Of a stretch of DNA of 64,000 bases, positions 44,477 through 53,800 are shown in pieces. Position 1 is the stretch's first letter; each line of letters starts with the position of its first letter. This stretch comes from Fictibacillus gelatini DSM 15865. GTDB taxonomy: Bacteria > Bacillota > Bacilli > Bacillales > Fictibacillaceae. The notes under the pieces are model-generated. The model was not told the origin of the DNA. It saw only the letters and a list, made by a program, of their open reading frames with translations, and did not search any database. The translations under genes were made by a program, and so were the position numbers. The DNA lies in contig NZ_AUMP01000001.1 in assembly GCF_000430745.1 (NCBI RefSeq), forward strand, positions 520,491 to 584,490, in the 5' to 3' direction.

Positions 44477-45073
44477 CGTCACTTTCGCTTTCCTAAGATA
44501 AAGATACGCAAAAACGAAAAGCGCAGCAAGAAGGCAAATGAGCAAAACGAAAAATCCGTATTTGTGAACATACTTTCCAACAATATACCATTTCTCTCCT
44601 AATTTATATCCTAGCGATATGAAGGTAATACTCCAGATCAATGCGCCGGAGTAGGCATAAAGCATAAACCGCCGCCATCCGATGTTTGCTATGCCCGTAA
44701 TGTAGGCTGTCAAATGCCTTACCCCCGGAATGAAAAAACCGAGAATGAGCAAGAAATTCCCATATTTTTTAAAAAGCTGCCGGGTCCGTGCGATTCGCTT
44801 CTCCGTTATATGGAGTTTCGGGCCGTATTTTTTCAAAAAAGGCAGCCCTAATTTGTAGCCGATCAAATAGCTGATTGATATCCCTGAGGCCGCTCCTATA
44901 AATGCAATGAGCAATGTAATCGAAAAATGAAGCTTTCCTAAAAAAGCATTATATCCAGCAAATGTCAACAGCGTTTCATCGGGTACCGGGAGTCCAATAA
45001 TGCCAAGCGCAAGTGCGGCAAAAAGTCCGATATAACCGAAGCGGACAATAAGTTCCCCCAAAAAATGTTCCAT
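44462..45073 (-). CDS. DedA-family membrane protein (undecaprenyl-phosphate/lipid scramblase type)
   Basis: Protein of 203 residues with about five hydrophobic segments. Signatures are GLPVPDETLLTFAGYNAFLGKL near residue 27, the re-entrant GAASGISISYLIGYKLG near 60, and FFIPGVRHLTAYITGIANI near 112, which holds the conserved Arg and the G-x-x-R segment of the SNARE-associated/DedA family. Family members flip undecaprenyl phosphate or phosphatidylethanolamine. The start at 45073 is preferred because the ATG two codons earlier touches the GAGGG site. Confidence 0.87.
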   Translation of the reverse strand: MEHFLGELIVRFGYIGLFAALALGIIGLPVPDETLLTFAGYNAFLGKLHFSITLLIAFIGAASGISISYLIGYKLGLPFLKKYGPKLHITEKRIARTRQLFKKYGNFLLILGFFIPGVRHLTAYITGIANIGWRRFMLYAYSGALIWSITFISLGYKLGEKWYIVGKYVHKYGFFVLLICLLAALFVFAYLYLRKAKVTGEPG

Positions 45074-45139
45074 GTTCATCCCTCAATTCCATAAGTAGGA
45101 TATTCACTATTATAAACAGGAATGGGGACAAACATGTCT

Positions 45140-45212
45140 GGACGAATAAATAGTTGCAGTTAGACAAATAAGTGCCTCGGTTAGACGAATAAATGCTTTT
45201 GCTAGAAGAAAA
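45140..45212. repeat. short 21-bp array of GGACGAATAA units (four copies)
   Basis: GGACGAATAA at 45140, AGACAAATAA at 45162, AGACGAATAA at 45183 and a degenerate AGAAGAAAAA near 45204, with steps of 22, 21 and 21 bp. It sits between the DedA start and the 3' end of the exonuclease gene and is the plus-strand counterpart of the TTATTCGTC array at 6.8 kb. The rest of 45074-45331 shows nothing else. Confidence 0.75.
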
Positions 45213-45331
45213 AACCCGTGAAATAACAAATGGAAGGGTTCTCATGGACATATTTCAAGGCGCAAGGGCTAACAATTTCCAATAGGGGGCTAAAAGGACA
45301 AAAAACCGAAAAACAGGATGCACCAGACCTA

Positions 45332-46072
45332 TTATCGAATGTACCCGTAAAAATCGTAAAGTGTTTGGATATTTTTCTTGCGAATGATTGCAAAAATCTT
45401 TTGCCAGAGCTCGCACATCGCAAAAACATCCGACTCTGCTTGATGCCGGTTCGTGCATTCAATCGAAAAATAGCGAAGTGCGTCATCAAGTAAAGGAAAG
45501 GACATGCCAGGAAGAAACGATTCCAGCACTTTCCGCATTTCAAGCGAGCTTTGCGGCAGCTTCGTTTTATATGTCTTCCAAAGAAAATGGTTTAAAAAAG
45601 CGAGATCATGCCCGATGTGGTAACCGACTATAATATGATGGTGAATAAAGTCTAAGAGTGACTGAATTTCATCTTTTAAAAAAGGCGCATGACTAACGTC
45701 TCCATCTTGTATACCCGTCAATTGCTGCACACTTTCCGGTATTGTTTTTCCGGGATTGATGAAGGTTGAATAACGATTCGTAATTTCTCCGTTTTTTATG
45801 CGGGCCGCAGCAATCGAAAAGATTTCATCGCCGAGGTCGGGGCGAAAACCGGTCGTTTCCGTATCCAGGATAATAAACGTCACTTCTTCGATTGGCGTAT
45901 TTAGACCCATCTTTTTTCTACTCATCGCTTTCAATTGTTTTCGAATCCACGCTTCATGCTGGAAATCGCCTTGCGATACATGGCCACCTATCAGCTGTTC
46001 CCTTTTCAATCCGAGTGAAAGCAGCCGGTTAATCATATGTTTAAAGTTGCCATCAAAGCGAGGAGGATTCAA
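45332..46072 (-). CDS. DnaQ-like 3'-5' exonuclease
   Basis: Protein of 246 residues. A 65-residue N-terminal extension precedes the DEDDh exonuclease core: FIILDTETTGFRPDLGDEIFSIAAA (Exo I, D-x-E, about residue 70), the second Asp in GYHIGHDLAFLNHFLW (Exo II), and HQAESDVFAMCELW (Exo III, His-x4-Asp). The start is TTG overlapping the stop of the upstream nucleotidyltransferase gene (TGATTG), after GGGGAG. Coupled translation suggests a shared pathway; such proteins occur as proofreading or RNA-trimming nucleases. Confidence 0.87.
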   Translation of the reverse strand: MNPPRFDGNFKHMINRLLSLGLKREQLIGGHVSQGDFQHEAWIRKQLKAMSRKKMGLNTPIEEVTFIILDTETTGFRPDLGDEIFSIAAARIKNGEITNRYSTFINPGKTIPESVQQLTGIQDGDVSHAPFLKDEIQSLLDFIHHHIIVGYHIGHDLAFLNHFLWKTYKTKLPQSSLEMRKVLESFLPGMSFPLLDDALRYFSIECTNRHQAESDVFAMCELWQKIFAIIRKKNIQTLYDFYGYIR

Positions 46073-47136
46073 TCACCATCTCCCCTTTTATAAATACTGC
46101 TTTGAAGCCGCTTCGTTATTTTCATCGCCTGCTTTAGCCGCTTTAAGCTATCGGCTGACAACCGGTTTAAAAAAATATGCTGGTCAAGGGAGTGGCTGTC
46201 GCCTTTTTCCGCAAGAGAATTCTTTACTCGCAAAAACAATAAAAATGTAAATGCTTCCTTCAATTCTTCATACATTGGCGCGGTTAACTTTCCATCTTTA
46301 AAAAGCCGTTCCATTCGGGATAACGTGGATGTCTCTTGATAGCCAGAGCTAGCAGCTAAAAACTTGATCGCATTGACAAACTGGGAAAACACTCCTGTTT
46401 TAATGTCAAATTGGCCCGAATATTCCCCCCATCTTTCTGTAAACACTTTTCCAAATAGATTGATAGGAACCTCATGTGAGAGAATCGCATCTTTTAATTG
46501 AAAAAGAATTGACTTTCTTGTTTTAACATTTAAAATTAGCCATTCTCGCAAATGATGGACCAGTTCTACATTCCCGTAAATCGGGGCCATGTCGATGGCG
46601 ATGAAAAGGAATTTCATGCTGTTGAACGTTGTTCCGCTTGAATACTCTAAGAGCGTTATTTTCCACTCTTCTATTGACTGCCGCCATCTCGGATTCGTTG
46701 CCATGACATTCCCCGGGCAAAGTGGATAACCAATCTTCCTAAAATATTCTACTCCTATTTCGGAAAACCGCTCCACAAATCGTTCGCAATCATCCCGCTC
46801 ATGATTCTCGCACGAATAAACGATTCCGTTGTCCTGGTCGGTCCAGACGGTTTGCTCACAGCGCGCGCCGCTCCCCATTATCATCCAGCTGATTTTATCC
46901 GGCCTTTTGCCGGCATTCTCCTGGATAACTCGATTCTCAGCCAACTCAAGTGCTCTTTTCATCATTCCTCTATGTGCTCTGTTAAGAAAGGAATAAATGC
47001 GTTCGGTTTCCTCCACCGAAATCGTCTGTTGTTTTAAAAAAGGAATGAGTGTTTCGTGAATTCTTTTCAGTTCATCAAGGCTTTGAGCATAATCGATGAT
47101 GTGAAGAACTTGCTCCCAATTTTCAGGGACATTCAT
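46069..47136 (-). CDS. DUF294 nucleotidyltransferase-like protein (PII-uridylyltransferase related)
   Basis: Protein of 355 residues. After a helical N-terminus, WMIMGSGARCEQTVWTDQDNGIVYSC (from about residue 84) has the G-S-x-x-R-x-E-Q and D-x-D metal motif of the DUF294 nucleotidyltransferases related to GlnD. The C-terminal half (about 190-340) is the DUF294_C helical domain. The gene lies 18 bp after the ammonium transporter gene with no terminator between, and overlaps the exonuclease gene. The position is where a PII protein gene often follows amt, which suggests a role in nitrogen signalling. Confidence 0.83.
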   Translation of the reverse strand: MNVPENWEQVLHIIDYAQSLDELKRIHETLIPFLKQQTISVEETERIYSFLNRAHRGMMKRALELAENRVIQENAGKRPDKISWMIMGSGARCEQTVWTDQDNGIVYSCENHERDDCERFVERFSEIGVEYFRKIGYPLCPGNVMATNPRWRQSIEEWKITLLEYSSGTTFNSMKFLFIAIDMAPIYGNVELVHHLREWLILNVKTRKSILFQLKDAILSHEVPINLFGKVFTERWGEYSGQFDIKTGVFSQFVNAIKFLAASSGYQETSTLSRMERLFKDGKLTAPMYEELKEAFTFLLFLRVKNSLAEKGDSHSLDQHIFLNRLSADSLKRLKQAMKITKRLQSSIYKRGDGD

Positions 47137-47154
47137 AACTATTCACCTGTACTT

Positions 47155-48453
47155 TCAAAATGAGTCCGCTTTTTTCGTTAAGGATGGATCGAGATGTTCC
47201 GGATATCCGTATGAGCCGTGTTCACTAATATCGAGGCCGGAGATTTCTTGTTCTGCGGTCACACGCAGGCCAATCGTTTTCTTTAATAGGAATAATATGA
47301 TGAACGAAATGGCAGCAACATAAATGGCAGCTCCAAGCACTCCGATCGTTTGGACATAAAGTTGATGGAATCCGCCACCATAGAACAGCCCTGCTTTGCC
47401 GACACCTGCTTTCTCAACTAAACGAGGCGATGCGAACAATCCGGTCGAGATGGTTCCGATCATTCCTGCAATGCCATGAACGGAAAAAGCAAAAATCGGA
47501 TCATCCATTCCTTTTTTCTCAAAAAAGACCGAAGTCCAGAACGTAAAGGCGCCCGCTACCGCCCCAATGACAACGGCAGCCCACGGTTCAACAAAGGCAC
47601 AGGCCGCTGTTATGGCAACAAGAGCGGCAAGCACCCCGTTAACCATCGCCGGAATGTCCGCTTTTCCCGTTAATAGTTTGGCTGTTAAAATTGCCGCAAT
47701 CGCCCCTGATGCCGCCGCTAAATTTGTCGTTAACGCAATATAACCGAAGAAGCCATCACCGACACTCATTGTGCTTCCCGCATTAAATCCGAACCAGCCG
47801 ACCCAGAGCAGCAAGCCGCCAAGCACTGTATACACTTGATTATGGCCTGGAATAAGATTTGGCGTTCGGTCTTTGTTGAATTTTCCAATGCGCGGACCAA
47901 GCAAAACCGTCGCAACAAGCGCAGCAATCGCGCCTTGTAAATGAACAACCGTGGAGCCCGCAAAATCCTGCATTCCCATCGAACCGAGCCAACCGCCGCC
48001 CCATACCCAGTGGCCAATTACAGGATAGATGATAACCGTAAACAACGTGCCGAAGATAAAGTAAACGGAAAGTTTTGCCCGTTCCGCAAACCCTCCCCAG
48101 GCGATCGCTAAAGAAACGCCTGCAAACGCCATTTGAAATAAAAACTTTAACGAAAGCGGCACATTGGCCCAGTCAAGTGAAGCAAATGTTTTTTTGCTGC
48201 TCTCCGCCAAAAACCATCCGGATGTACCGAAAAAGCGATTTCCATCGCCAAACGTCAGCCCAAAGCCAAACGCCCAAAAGGCAATCGATACAATTGCAAA
48301 GCTTACTATTTGCTTCCCGGCAACATGACCGGAGTTTTTCATCCGGGTTGAGCCAGCTTCAAGCAGTGCAAAGCCCGCCTGCATACCGATCACTAAAACT
48401 GCGGCAACCACCACCCAGAGAGAATCCATCATAAATGTCCATTTTTCGCTCAT
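47155..48453 (-). CDS. amt: ammonium transporter (Amt/NrgA)
   Basis: Membrane protein of 432 residues with 11 predicted helices. FFLIPGFAL-equivalent VIGMQAGFALLEAG near residue 22, the first pore His in DFAGSTVVHLQGAIAAL near 165 and the second in FAFSVHGIAGMIG near 315 mark it as Amt. It imports ammonium at low concentration. AAAGGGG precedes ATG. Two TnrA-type boxes flank its promoter, and it heads an operon with a GlnD-like nucleotidyltransferase and a DnaQ-like exonuclease rather than with glnK. Confidence 0.93.
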   Translation of the reverse strand: MSEKWTFMMDSLWVVVAAVLVIGMQAGFALLEAGSTRMKNSGHVAGKQIVSFAIVSIAFWAFGFGLTFGDGNRFFGTSGWFLAESSKKTFASLDWANVPLSLKFLFQMAFAGVSLAIAWGGFAERAKLSVYFIFGTLFTVIIYPVIGHWVWGGGWLGSMGMQDFAGSTVVHLQGAIAALVATVLLGPRIGKFNKDRTPNLIPGHNQVYTVLGGLLLWVGWFGFNAGSTMSVGDGFFGYIALTTNLAAASGAIAAILTAKLLTGKADIPAMVNGVLAALVAITAACAFVEPWAAVVIGAVAGAFTFWTSVFFEKKGMDDPIFAFSVHGIAGMIGTISTGLFASPRLVEKAGVGKAGLFYGGGFHQLYVQTIGVLGAAIYVAAISFIILFLLKKTIGLRVTAEQEISGLDISEHGSYGYPEHLDPSLTKKADSF

Positions 48454-48473
48454 TTTTTATCCCCTTTCACCCG

Positions 48474-48490
48474 TGTTATGTTTTCTAACA
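48474..48490. promoter_or_regulatory. TnrA/GlnR-type box, promoter-proximal
   Basis: TGTTATGTTTTCTAACA fits TGTNA-N7-TNACA exactly (TGTTA...TAACA). It lies just downstream of the amt -10 element, between promoter and start codon, so it could act as a repression site or a second binding site. Confidence 0.75.
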
Positions 48491-48502
48491 TTTTATAGAT
48501 AT

Positions 48503-48532
48503 ACTATATGACATAACAAACAGAATTGTCAA
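48503..48532 (-). promoter_or_regulatory. sigma-A promoter of the amt operon
   Basis: On the minus strand TTGACA (48532-48527) and TATAGT (48508-48503) are separated by 18 bases, 50 bp before the amt start codon and between two TnrA-type boxes. Confidence 0.75.
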
Positions 48533-48547
48533 ACTATTTTTCTAATA

Positions 48548-48564
48548 TGTAATAATTTCTAACA
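48548..48564. promoter_or_regulatory. TnrA/GlnR-type box, upstream activating position
   Basis: TGTAATAATTTCTAACA fits TGTNA-N7-TNACA exactly and lies centred about 60 bp before the predicted amt transcription start, close to the position from which TnrA activates nrgAB in B. subtilis. Confidence 0.8.
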
Positions 48565-48648
48565 TATCGAGAACATACGATCCCTGATCGCATAAAGTTA
48601 GCTTTTGTTGTTTCTTCTTTTTAGTAAACGGAAATAATGGTAAGGGTG

Positions 48649-48903
48649 ATGAATGTGCGGCTAAATAAGGAAACGAGACAACGATACAGTGATGCGATTG
48701 ACCGAATGCAAGAAGGACTTGATGCCATGATTGATCTTTACAATGAGGCGGCCGATGATGTTCCGTTGATCGCATTTGAAGAGCGCGTCGTTGAAGACAT
48801 TGAAAAAGCGAAGAAAAAATACGGAGAAGCGTTCATTAATCATAAAATCAACACAATCGTGAAAGAAGTTTTATCATTTATGGATTTGGAAGATGAAAAA
48901 TAG
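48649..48903 (+). CDS. small conserved-looking helical protein, function unknown
   Basis: Protein of about 84 residues, acidic and alpha-helical: RLNKETRQRYSDAIDRMQEGLDAMIDLYNEAADDVPLIAFEERVVEDIEKAKKKYGEAF, then a helix ending FMDLEDEK. Start sites are crowded (ATG 48637, ATG 48649, GTG 48655) around an AAGGG sequence; the GTG has the best spacing, the ATG at 48649 is given here. It lies between divergent amt and cysK. No family was recognised. Confidence 0.6.
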   Translation: MNVRLNKETRQRYSDAIDRMQEGLDAMIDLYNEAADDVPLIAFEERVVEDIEKAKKKYGEAFINHKINTIVKEVLSFMDLEDEK

Positions 48904-49000
48904 CGCTCCATTGTCATTTTCATCTGTTTTATTGTGTTGCCTTCATAGAAACGTTACACTTTAATGGAGAGGAATTTATCGTTCAGGAGTGATCATATCC

Positions 49001-49921
49001 ATGAAGGTTGCAAATACAATAACGGATTTAATCGGGAATACACCGATCGTTCGGTTGAATCGAGTCGTAGCTCCAAAAGGCGGATCCGTCTATATGAAGT
49101 TGGAATCGTTCAATCCGGGAAAAAGCGTCAAAGACCGGGCGGCTTTCAATATGATTCGGACGGCAGAAGAAGCGGGCCTGATTTCTCCGGGGAAGTCAAC
49201 GATTATTGAGCCGACTTCTGGCAATACAGGGATCGGGCTGGCGATGGTCAGTGCGGCAAGAGGGTACCGCTGCATTTTAACAATGCCGGACAATGCGACA
49301 AAAGAGCGAATTAGCGTGATGAGAGCGTATGGCGCGGAAGTTTATCTTACACCGGCTTCCGAACGTATGACAGGTTCTATTAACCTCGCGAAAAAACTCG
49401 CCAGTAACATCCCGGACAGCTTTATTCCGATGCAATTCGACAATCGCGCAAATGCCGATGCCCACCGGACAACGACGGCCATTGAAATTTATGAAGCATT
49501 TGGAGAAAAACTGGATGCCCTTGTTCTAACGGCTGGAACTGGCGGAACGATCACCGGGACGGGAGAAGAATTGAAAAAGAAGTTGCCGGACTTGAAAATT
49601 TACGTCGTAGAACCGGCCGGATCACCAGTGCTAGCCGGAGGAGAACCAGGGCCTCATAAAATACCGGGGACGGGACCGGGATTCATTCCGAGCATCCTGA
49701 ATCGGGACATATACGACGAAATTTTGCATATTGAAGATCATGATGCAAAAGAAATGGCGCAAAAACTCGCCGCAAAGGAAGGAATTCTCGTCGGCCCGTC
49801 CGCCGCCGCTTCCGCCTACTTCGCCGTAAAAATCGCAAGCAGGCTACCTTCCGATTCCAGAGTGCTCTCACTCGCCCCGGACAGCGGAGAGCGTTACTTG
49901 TCCATGGATTTGTTCGAATAA
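49001..49921 (+). CDS. cysK: cysteine synthase (O-acetylserine thiol-lyase)
   Basis: Protein of 306 residues. The PLP-binding Lys is in ESFNPGKSVKDRAAF (about residue 42), substrate loop PTSGNTGIGLAMV near 68, phosphate loop TAGTGGTITGTGEEL near 175, and C-terminal SLAPDSGERYLS. It forms cysteine from O-acetylserine and sulfide. ATG at 49001 follows AGGAGTG; the frame begins four codons earlier without a better site. It is monocistronic; no T-box or S-box was seen in the 97-bp leader. A CysK rather than CBS-like assignment rests on length and the absence of extra domains. Confidence 0.9.
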   Translation: MKVANTITDLIGNTPIVRLNRVVAPKGGSVYMKLESFNPGKSVKDRAAFNMIRTAEEAGLISPGKSTIIEPTSGNTGIGLAMVSAARGYRCILTMPDNATKERISVMRAYGAEVYLTPASERMTGSINLAKKLASNIPDSFIPMQFDNRANADAHRTTTAIEIYEAFGEKLDALVLTAGTGGTITGTGEELKKKLPDLKIYVVEPAGSPVLAGGEPGPHKIPGTGPGFIPSILNRDIYDEILHIEDHDAKEMAQKLAAKEGILVGPSAAASAYFAVKIASRLPSDSRVLSLAPDSGERYLSMDLFE

Positions 49922-49977
49922 AAAAAGCTGACGCGTCGCTCGATTAAGTGAAAATTTGTGAATCGTTGATTCCATAC

Positions 49978-50009
49978 AGAAAAGCTGGCAAAAATGTTCG
50001 CCAGCTTTT
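49978..50009. terminator. terminator between cysK and DMT transporter (convergent)
   Basis: AGAAAAGCTGGC and GCCAGCTTTTCT form a perfect 12-bp stem with an eight-base loop; A and T tracts allow use from both sides. Confidence 0.88.
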
Positions 50010-50915
50010 CTAACTTATTTTTTGCATATTGACAGCAGGCTTTAGCGGCATCTTAAATCGGGCAAATAAATAACAGCCGAGAATGACGATGACGCTGCCG
50101 GCAAATTGAATCCATGTCATTTTTTCACCGAGCAAGAAAAAAGCGAGTATTGCTGTAAAAACAGGGTTGAAATTTAAAAACATTCCTGCCGCCGTCCCGC
50201 CGAGCTTTTGAACGCCGATATTCCAAAAGACCATCGACACAACGGTTGACAAAATGCCAATATAAAGCAAAGACACGACAAACGAAGCATTCACATTCGT
50301 AATCGTAAATGAAGAAAGGTTAAATGGCAGGAGCGTCAGAACGCCGAAGATGCCCGAATAAAGCGTTGACATCATTGGCGAAGTATCTTTCATCGCCCAT
50401 TTTCCGAACACGGAATACAATCCCCATGAACTAACGGCCGCGAGCATCCATAAATCACCCGAATTAAACCGGAGAGAAAGTAAACGATCGACTTCCCCTC
50501 TGCATAAAACAATGACGACACCGAGGAACGAAATAACCATAGCCACAATTTGCAGCGGACGCAGTCTTTCTTTAACGAGGACCAGTGAAAAAAGCGCAAT
50601 CGACACCGGGTTTAATGTAGATAGAAGCCCGACATTCATCGCCGTCGTTCGCTCCAATGCAAAAAACATAAAGACATTAAAAAGAACGACCCCTGTTACG
50701 CCCATTAAAAACAACGGAAGGATCGAACGTTTTGGCGGCAAAATCTTTTTTTCCTGAATCCAGACAACTGGAAATAAGCAGATGACCGCGATGATCCAGC
50801 GCAAATCGGTCAGCGTAATCGACGATGCATGGCCGACGAGAAATTTGCCAACGACAAAATTCCCACCCCATAAAAAACTCGTGATGAGCAAAAGGACTGT
50901 GAAGATATATTGCAT
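50010..50915 (-). CDS. EamA-type DMT transporter
   Basis: Membrane protein of 301 residues with ten helices as two EamA repeats. LLLITSFLWGGNFVVGKFLVGHASS opens repeat one, and DLWMLAAVSSWGLYSVFGKWAMKD opens repeat two, with LNFNPVFTAILAFFLLGEKMT near the end. It probably exports metabolites or amino acids. AAAGGGG lies nine bases before ATG at 50915. It stands alone. Confidence 0.87.
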   Translation of the reverse strand: MQYIFTVLLLITSFLWGGNFVVGKFLVGHASSITLTDLRWIIAVICLFPVVWIQEKKILPPKRSILPLFLMGVTGVVLFNVFMFFALERTTAMNVGLLSTLNPVSIALFSLVLVKERLRPLQIVAMVISFLGVVIVLCRGEVDRLLSLRFNSGDLWMLAAVSSWGLYSVFGKWAMKDTSPMMSTLYSGIFGVLTLLPFNLSSFTITNVNASFVVSLLYIGILSTVVSMVFWNIGVQKLGGTAAGMFLNFNPVFTAILAFFLLGEKMTWIQFAGSVIVILGCYLFARFKMPLKPAVNMQKIS

Positions 50916-51082
50916 GAAGCATTACCCCTTTAATGATAGAAAGCATATTTCATTCTATCCTATCATAGCAGAAAGCTAAATGTCTTCGGGATGAACTCAA
51001 TTCCATAAAATGCTGTACGCTTTCCTATCAAAATGCATAGACTGAGCACCACGCCCAGCCTATTTTTCTACGATTTTTTCTT

Positions 51083-52465
51083 CTATATTTGGGATATGTC
51101 CGAACTTTTTGGAATCGGCAGCTGATCGGGACGGTCTAAACGATCCAGCGATTGCCCTGTCGTCCGAGGTGCAAGGATCGCCACATCCAATATGACAATG
51201 ACCATCGCCGCGGCTACAATCGTAAACATGACCGTTGCCCCGGAGCGCTCCAAAACAGGCAGCAAAACAAATGGCATTAATCCGCTCATTAAACGGCTGA
51301 TGCTGTAAGCGCCTCCAGAAGCCGTTGCGCGAACCGCTGTCGGGAAAATCTCCGCCTGTAATGTATGATAAGCATTTGAAAAGATGTTGCTTACGATCGT
51401 GTAAATAAATCCTGCGATGACGATCAAAGAAGACGAATCTGCCACGCCGAACATAAGGCCAAATACGCCCATGAAAAACGCCGAAAGGACGACAAGCCAT
51501 TTTCGGTCAATCCGGTCGATTAGCGGAACGGAAAGCAAAGACCCTAACGGATATCCGATGAATGATAGCGCAACATACTCAAGGGAGTGTGTAATTGTAT
51601 AACCCTTTGAGGCAAGGACGATCGGTGCAAGCGTACCAAATCCGTAATAGCCGATCGTTTGGAAAATCTGAAAAATATAGAGCATCACTGTACTGGTCAA
51701 AAAAGGCTTTTTAAAAAGCGCGGAAAATGGCAGCTTTTCATAAGATTCTTGTTGATGGATGATCATGCCCGGAACATGGCCAACCTTTCGTTTCTCGCCA
51801 AGCTGCTGGATGATTTCCTCCGCTTCATGGAGCCTACCTTTCGATGCTAACCATAATGGGGATTCGGGCAAATGGCGGGCTCCGGCAAATACAACGATTG
51901 ATCCGATTGCGCCAATCACAAACATCCATCTCCATCCATCGATCCCTAAAGGAGCTAACGGAACGAGAGTACGGGCCAAAAATCCCTCAATAGGAATGGC
52001 GAGAAACGAGAGTGTATACGCCCAGGCAATGAATTTCCCCCGTTTTCCGGCTGGTATAAGTTCACTCAAATAAGTGTCGCATAAAGCGGGCTGTGCCCCG
52101 AGTCCAAATCCCGCAATAAATCGAAAAAAAATGACGAAGCTTACGTTTGGACTTATCGCAATTAATAATGATGAGAGCGAATAAATCGTTAAGTTCACAA
52201 TAAACACTTTTTTACGTCCGTAACGGTCAGCAGCCCGACTTAGAAACAGCGCCCCGAAAAACATCCCTAAAAAACTGGAGCCAAGCAGAAGCGGCATAAT
52301 GCTTGAATGAATATGGAACTTTTCTTCTAATACGGAAGCTAGCACACCTGCTAAAAACACCTCAAAGAATTCAAAAAACAATCCGACTCCAATTAGCGCC
52401 GTCGCCCTTTTATGGGTTTTGCCAATTGGAAGCTGATTTAAACGTTCCCCAATTGCTGTTCCCAC
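51083..52465 (-). CDS. MFS transporter, sugar/organic-acid:proton symporter type
   Basis: Membrane protein of 460 residues with 12 helices. GLFFEFFEVFLAGVL begins helix 1, the loop motif SRAADRYGRKKVF (near residue 75) and RFIAGFGLGAQPALCDTYLSELIPAGKRGKF (near 115) are typical of the aromatic-acid/metabolite:H+ symporter group. GTG at 52465 follows GGGAGGGG by six bases; a TTG 11 codons upstream is possible. It lies 46 bp after a CoA transferase gene, so it probably imports the acid that enzyme activates. Confidence 0.83.
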   Translation of the reverse strand: MGTAIGERLNQLPIGKTHKRATALIGVGLFFEFFEVFLAGVLASVLEEKFHIHSSIMPLLLGSSFLGMFFGALFLSRAADRYGRKKVFIVNLTIYSLSSLLIAISPNVSFVIFFRFIAGFGLGAQPALCDTYLSELIPAGKRGKFIAWAYTLSFLAIPIEGFLARTLVPLAPLGIDGWRWMFVIGAIGSIVVFAGARHLPESPLWLASKGRLHEAEEIIQQLGEKRKVGHVPGMIIHQQESYEKLPFSALFKKPFLTSTVMLYIFQIFQTIGYYGFGTLAPIVLASKGYTITHSLEYVALSFIGYPLGSLLSVPLIDRIDRKWLVVLSAFFMGVFGLMFGVADSSSLIVIAGFIYTIVSNIFSNAYHTLQAEIFPTAVRATASGGAYSISRLMSGLMPFVLLPVLERSGATVMFTIVAAAMVIVILDVAILAPRTTGQSLDRLDRPDQLPIPKSSDISQI

Positions 52466-52511
52466 AACGTTCCCCTCCCATTTCAAGTTTTCCTCCAATG
52501 GTGAATGTTTC

Positions 52512-53738
52512 CTATATAACCCCTGAATCTTTTAGTTCTTTATATTTTTGCTCCGTTATTCCTAACGTTTCTTTAAGCACCTCTTCGGTATGCTCTCCCA
52601 ATTTCGGTCCGGCCCACTTAATGCTGCCGGGAGTTTCGCTGAGCTTTGGAACAATTCCCGGCACTTTCAGTTTCCCTAATTGGCCTGCCTCGACTTCGCA
52701 AATCATGTCTCTCGCCAGAAAATGCGGATCTTTAAACATATCCTCAACACTATAAATGGATCCCGCCGGAATATCGTATTGATCTAGAATACGCAATGCT
52801 TCTTTCAACTCTCTTTTGATTGTCCAGTCTTCTATGATGCGGTCAAGAAAGTCGGCAAATTTCGCCCTTCCGTCATTCGTGGCAAATCGTTCATCATCCC
52901 GCAAATCAGGTCTATCTAATGCCTCCATCAGCCGCTTAAATATGCCATCACCGTTTGCCCCGATGACAATGTATTTCCCGTCCTTGCACTGATACGTATT
53001 CGATGGCGCGATTCCAGGCAATGAGCTGCCCGTCCGCTCACGAACAACGTCAAATTTATCGTATTCAGGAATAGAGCTTTCCAATAAACTAAAAACCGAC
53101 TCATAGAGTGCGACATCGATGTATTGCCCTTCTCCTCCCTTACAATCCCTGTAATATAGGGCCATTAGCCCGCCCATAACTGCATACAGGGCTGACACGG
53201 AATCGCCGAGGCTTACCCCGACCCTCGTTGGCGGACGATCAGGGAACCCTGTTAAATGGCGCAATCCGCCCATTGCCTCGCCAATGCTCCCAAATCCCGG
53301 CTTATTCCGATAAGGTCCGTCCTGGCCGTAGCCGGAGACACGCACCATGATGATTTTCGGATTGACCTTTTTTAGATCCTCATAGCCAATTCCCCATTTT
53401 TCTAAGGTTCCTGGTTTGAAATTTTCGATGACCATGTCAACCTCTTTAGCGAGTTCACGGATCATTTCCTGCGCTTCAAGTTTCGATAAATCCATTGAAA
53501 TGCTTTTCTTGTTTCTCGATTGGACGTACCACCAGAGGGAAGTCCCTTCATGTAAATACCTCCATTTGCGAATCGGATCACCCTTTTTAGGAGGTTCGAC
53601 TTTCAAAACTTCTGCGCCAAAATCAGCCATCAGGCGGCCGGCAAAAGGACCGGCGATTAAACTCCCTAATTCTAATACCTTCACTCCATTAAGCGGTCCG
53701 CCCTTAAGGCTCGTTTTTTCCGTCTCCTTATCTGGCAT
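52512..53738 (-). CDS. CaiB/BaiF family CoA transferase, second paralogue
   Basis: Protein of 408 residues with the family III fold (GPLNGVKVLELGSLIAGPFAGRLMADFGAEVLKVE at the start, NFKPGTLEKWGIGYEDL, C-terminal GEHTEEVLKE). At the position where the first paralogue has GYDFIIQALSG, this one reads GFGSIGEAMGG, so the usual catalytic Asp is not at that place. This occurs in part of the family whose substrates are less well known. It is divergent from a LysR regulator and followed by an MFS transporter: a likely organic-acid uptake and activation unit. Confidence 0.85.
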   Translation of the reverse strand: MPDKETEKTSLKGGPLNGVKVLELGSLIAGPFAGRLMADFGAEVLKVEPPKKGDPIRKWRYLHEGTSLWWYVQSRNKKSISMDLSKLEAQEMIRELAKEVDMVIENFKPGTLEKWGIGYEDLKKVNPKIIMVRVSGYGQDGPYRNKPGFGSIGEAMGGLRHLTGFPDRPPTRVGVSLGDSVSALYAVMGGLMALYYRDCKGGEGQYIDVALYESVFSLLESSIPEYDKFDVVRERTGSSLPGIAPSNTYQCKDGKYIVIGANGDGIFKRLMEALDRPDLRDDERFATNDGRAKFADFLDRIIEDWTIKRELKEALRILDQYDIPAGSIYSVEDMFKDPHFLARDMICEVEAGQLGKLKVPGIVPKLSETPGSIKWAGPKLGEHTEEVLKETLGITEQKYKELKDSGVI

Positions 53739-53800
53739 TTTCCCACCTCTCCCCCATTACCTGAATTCACGAAATTTTCTTTACAATTTGTACATCCATT

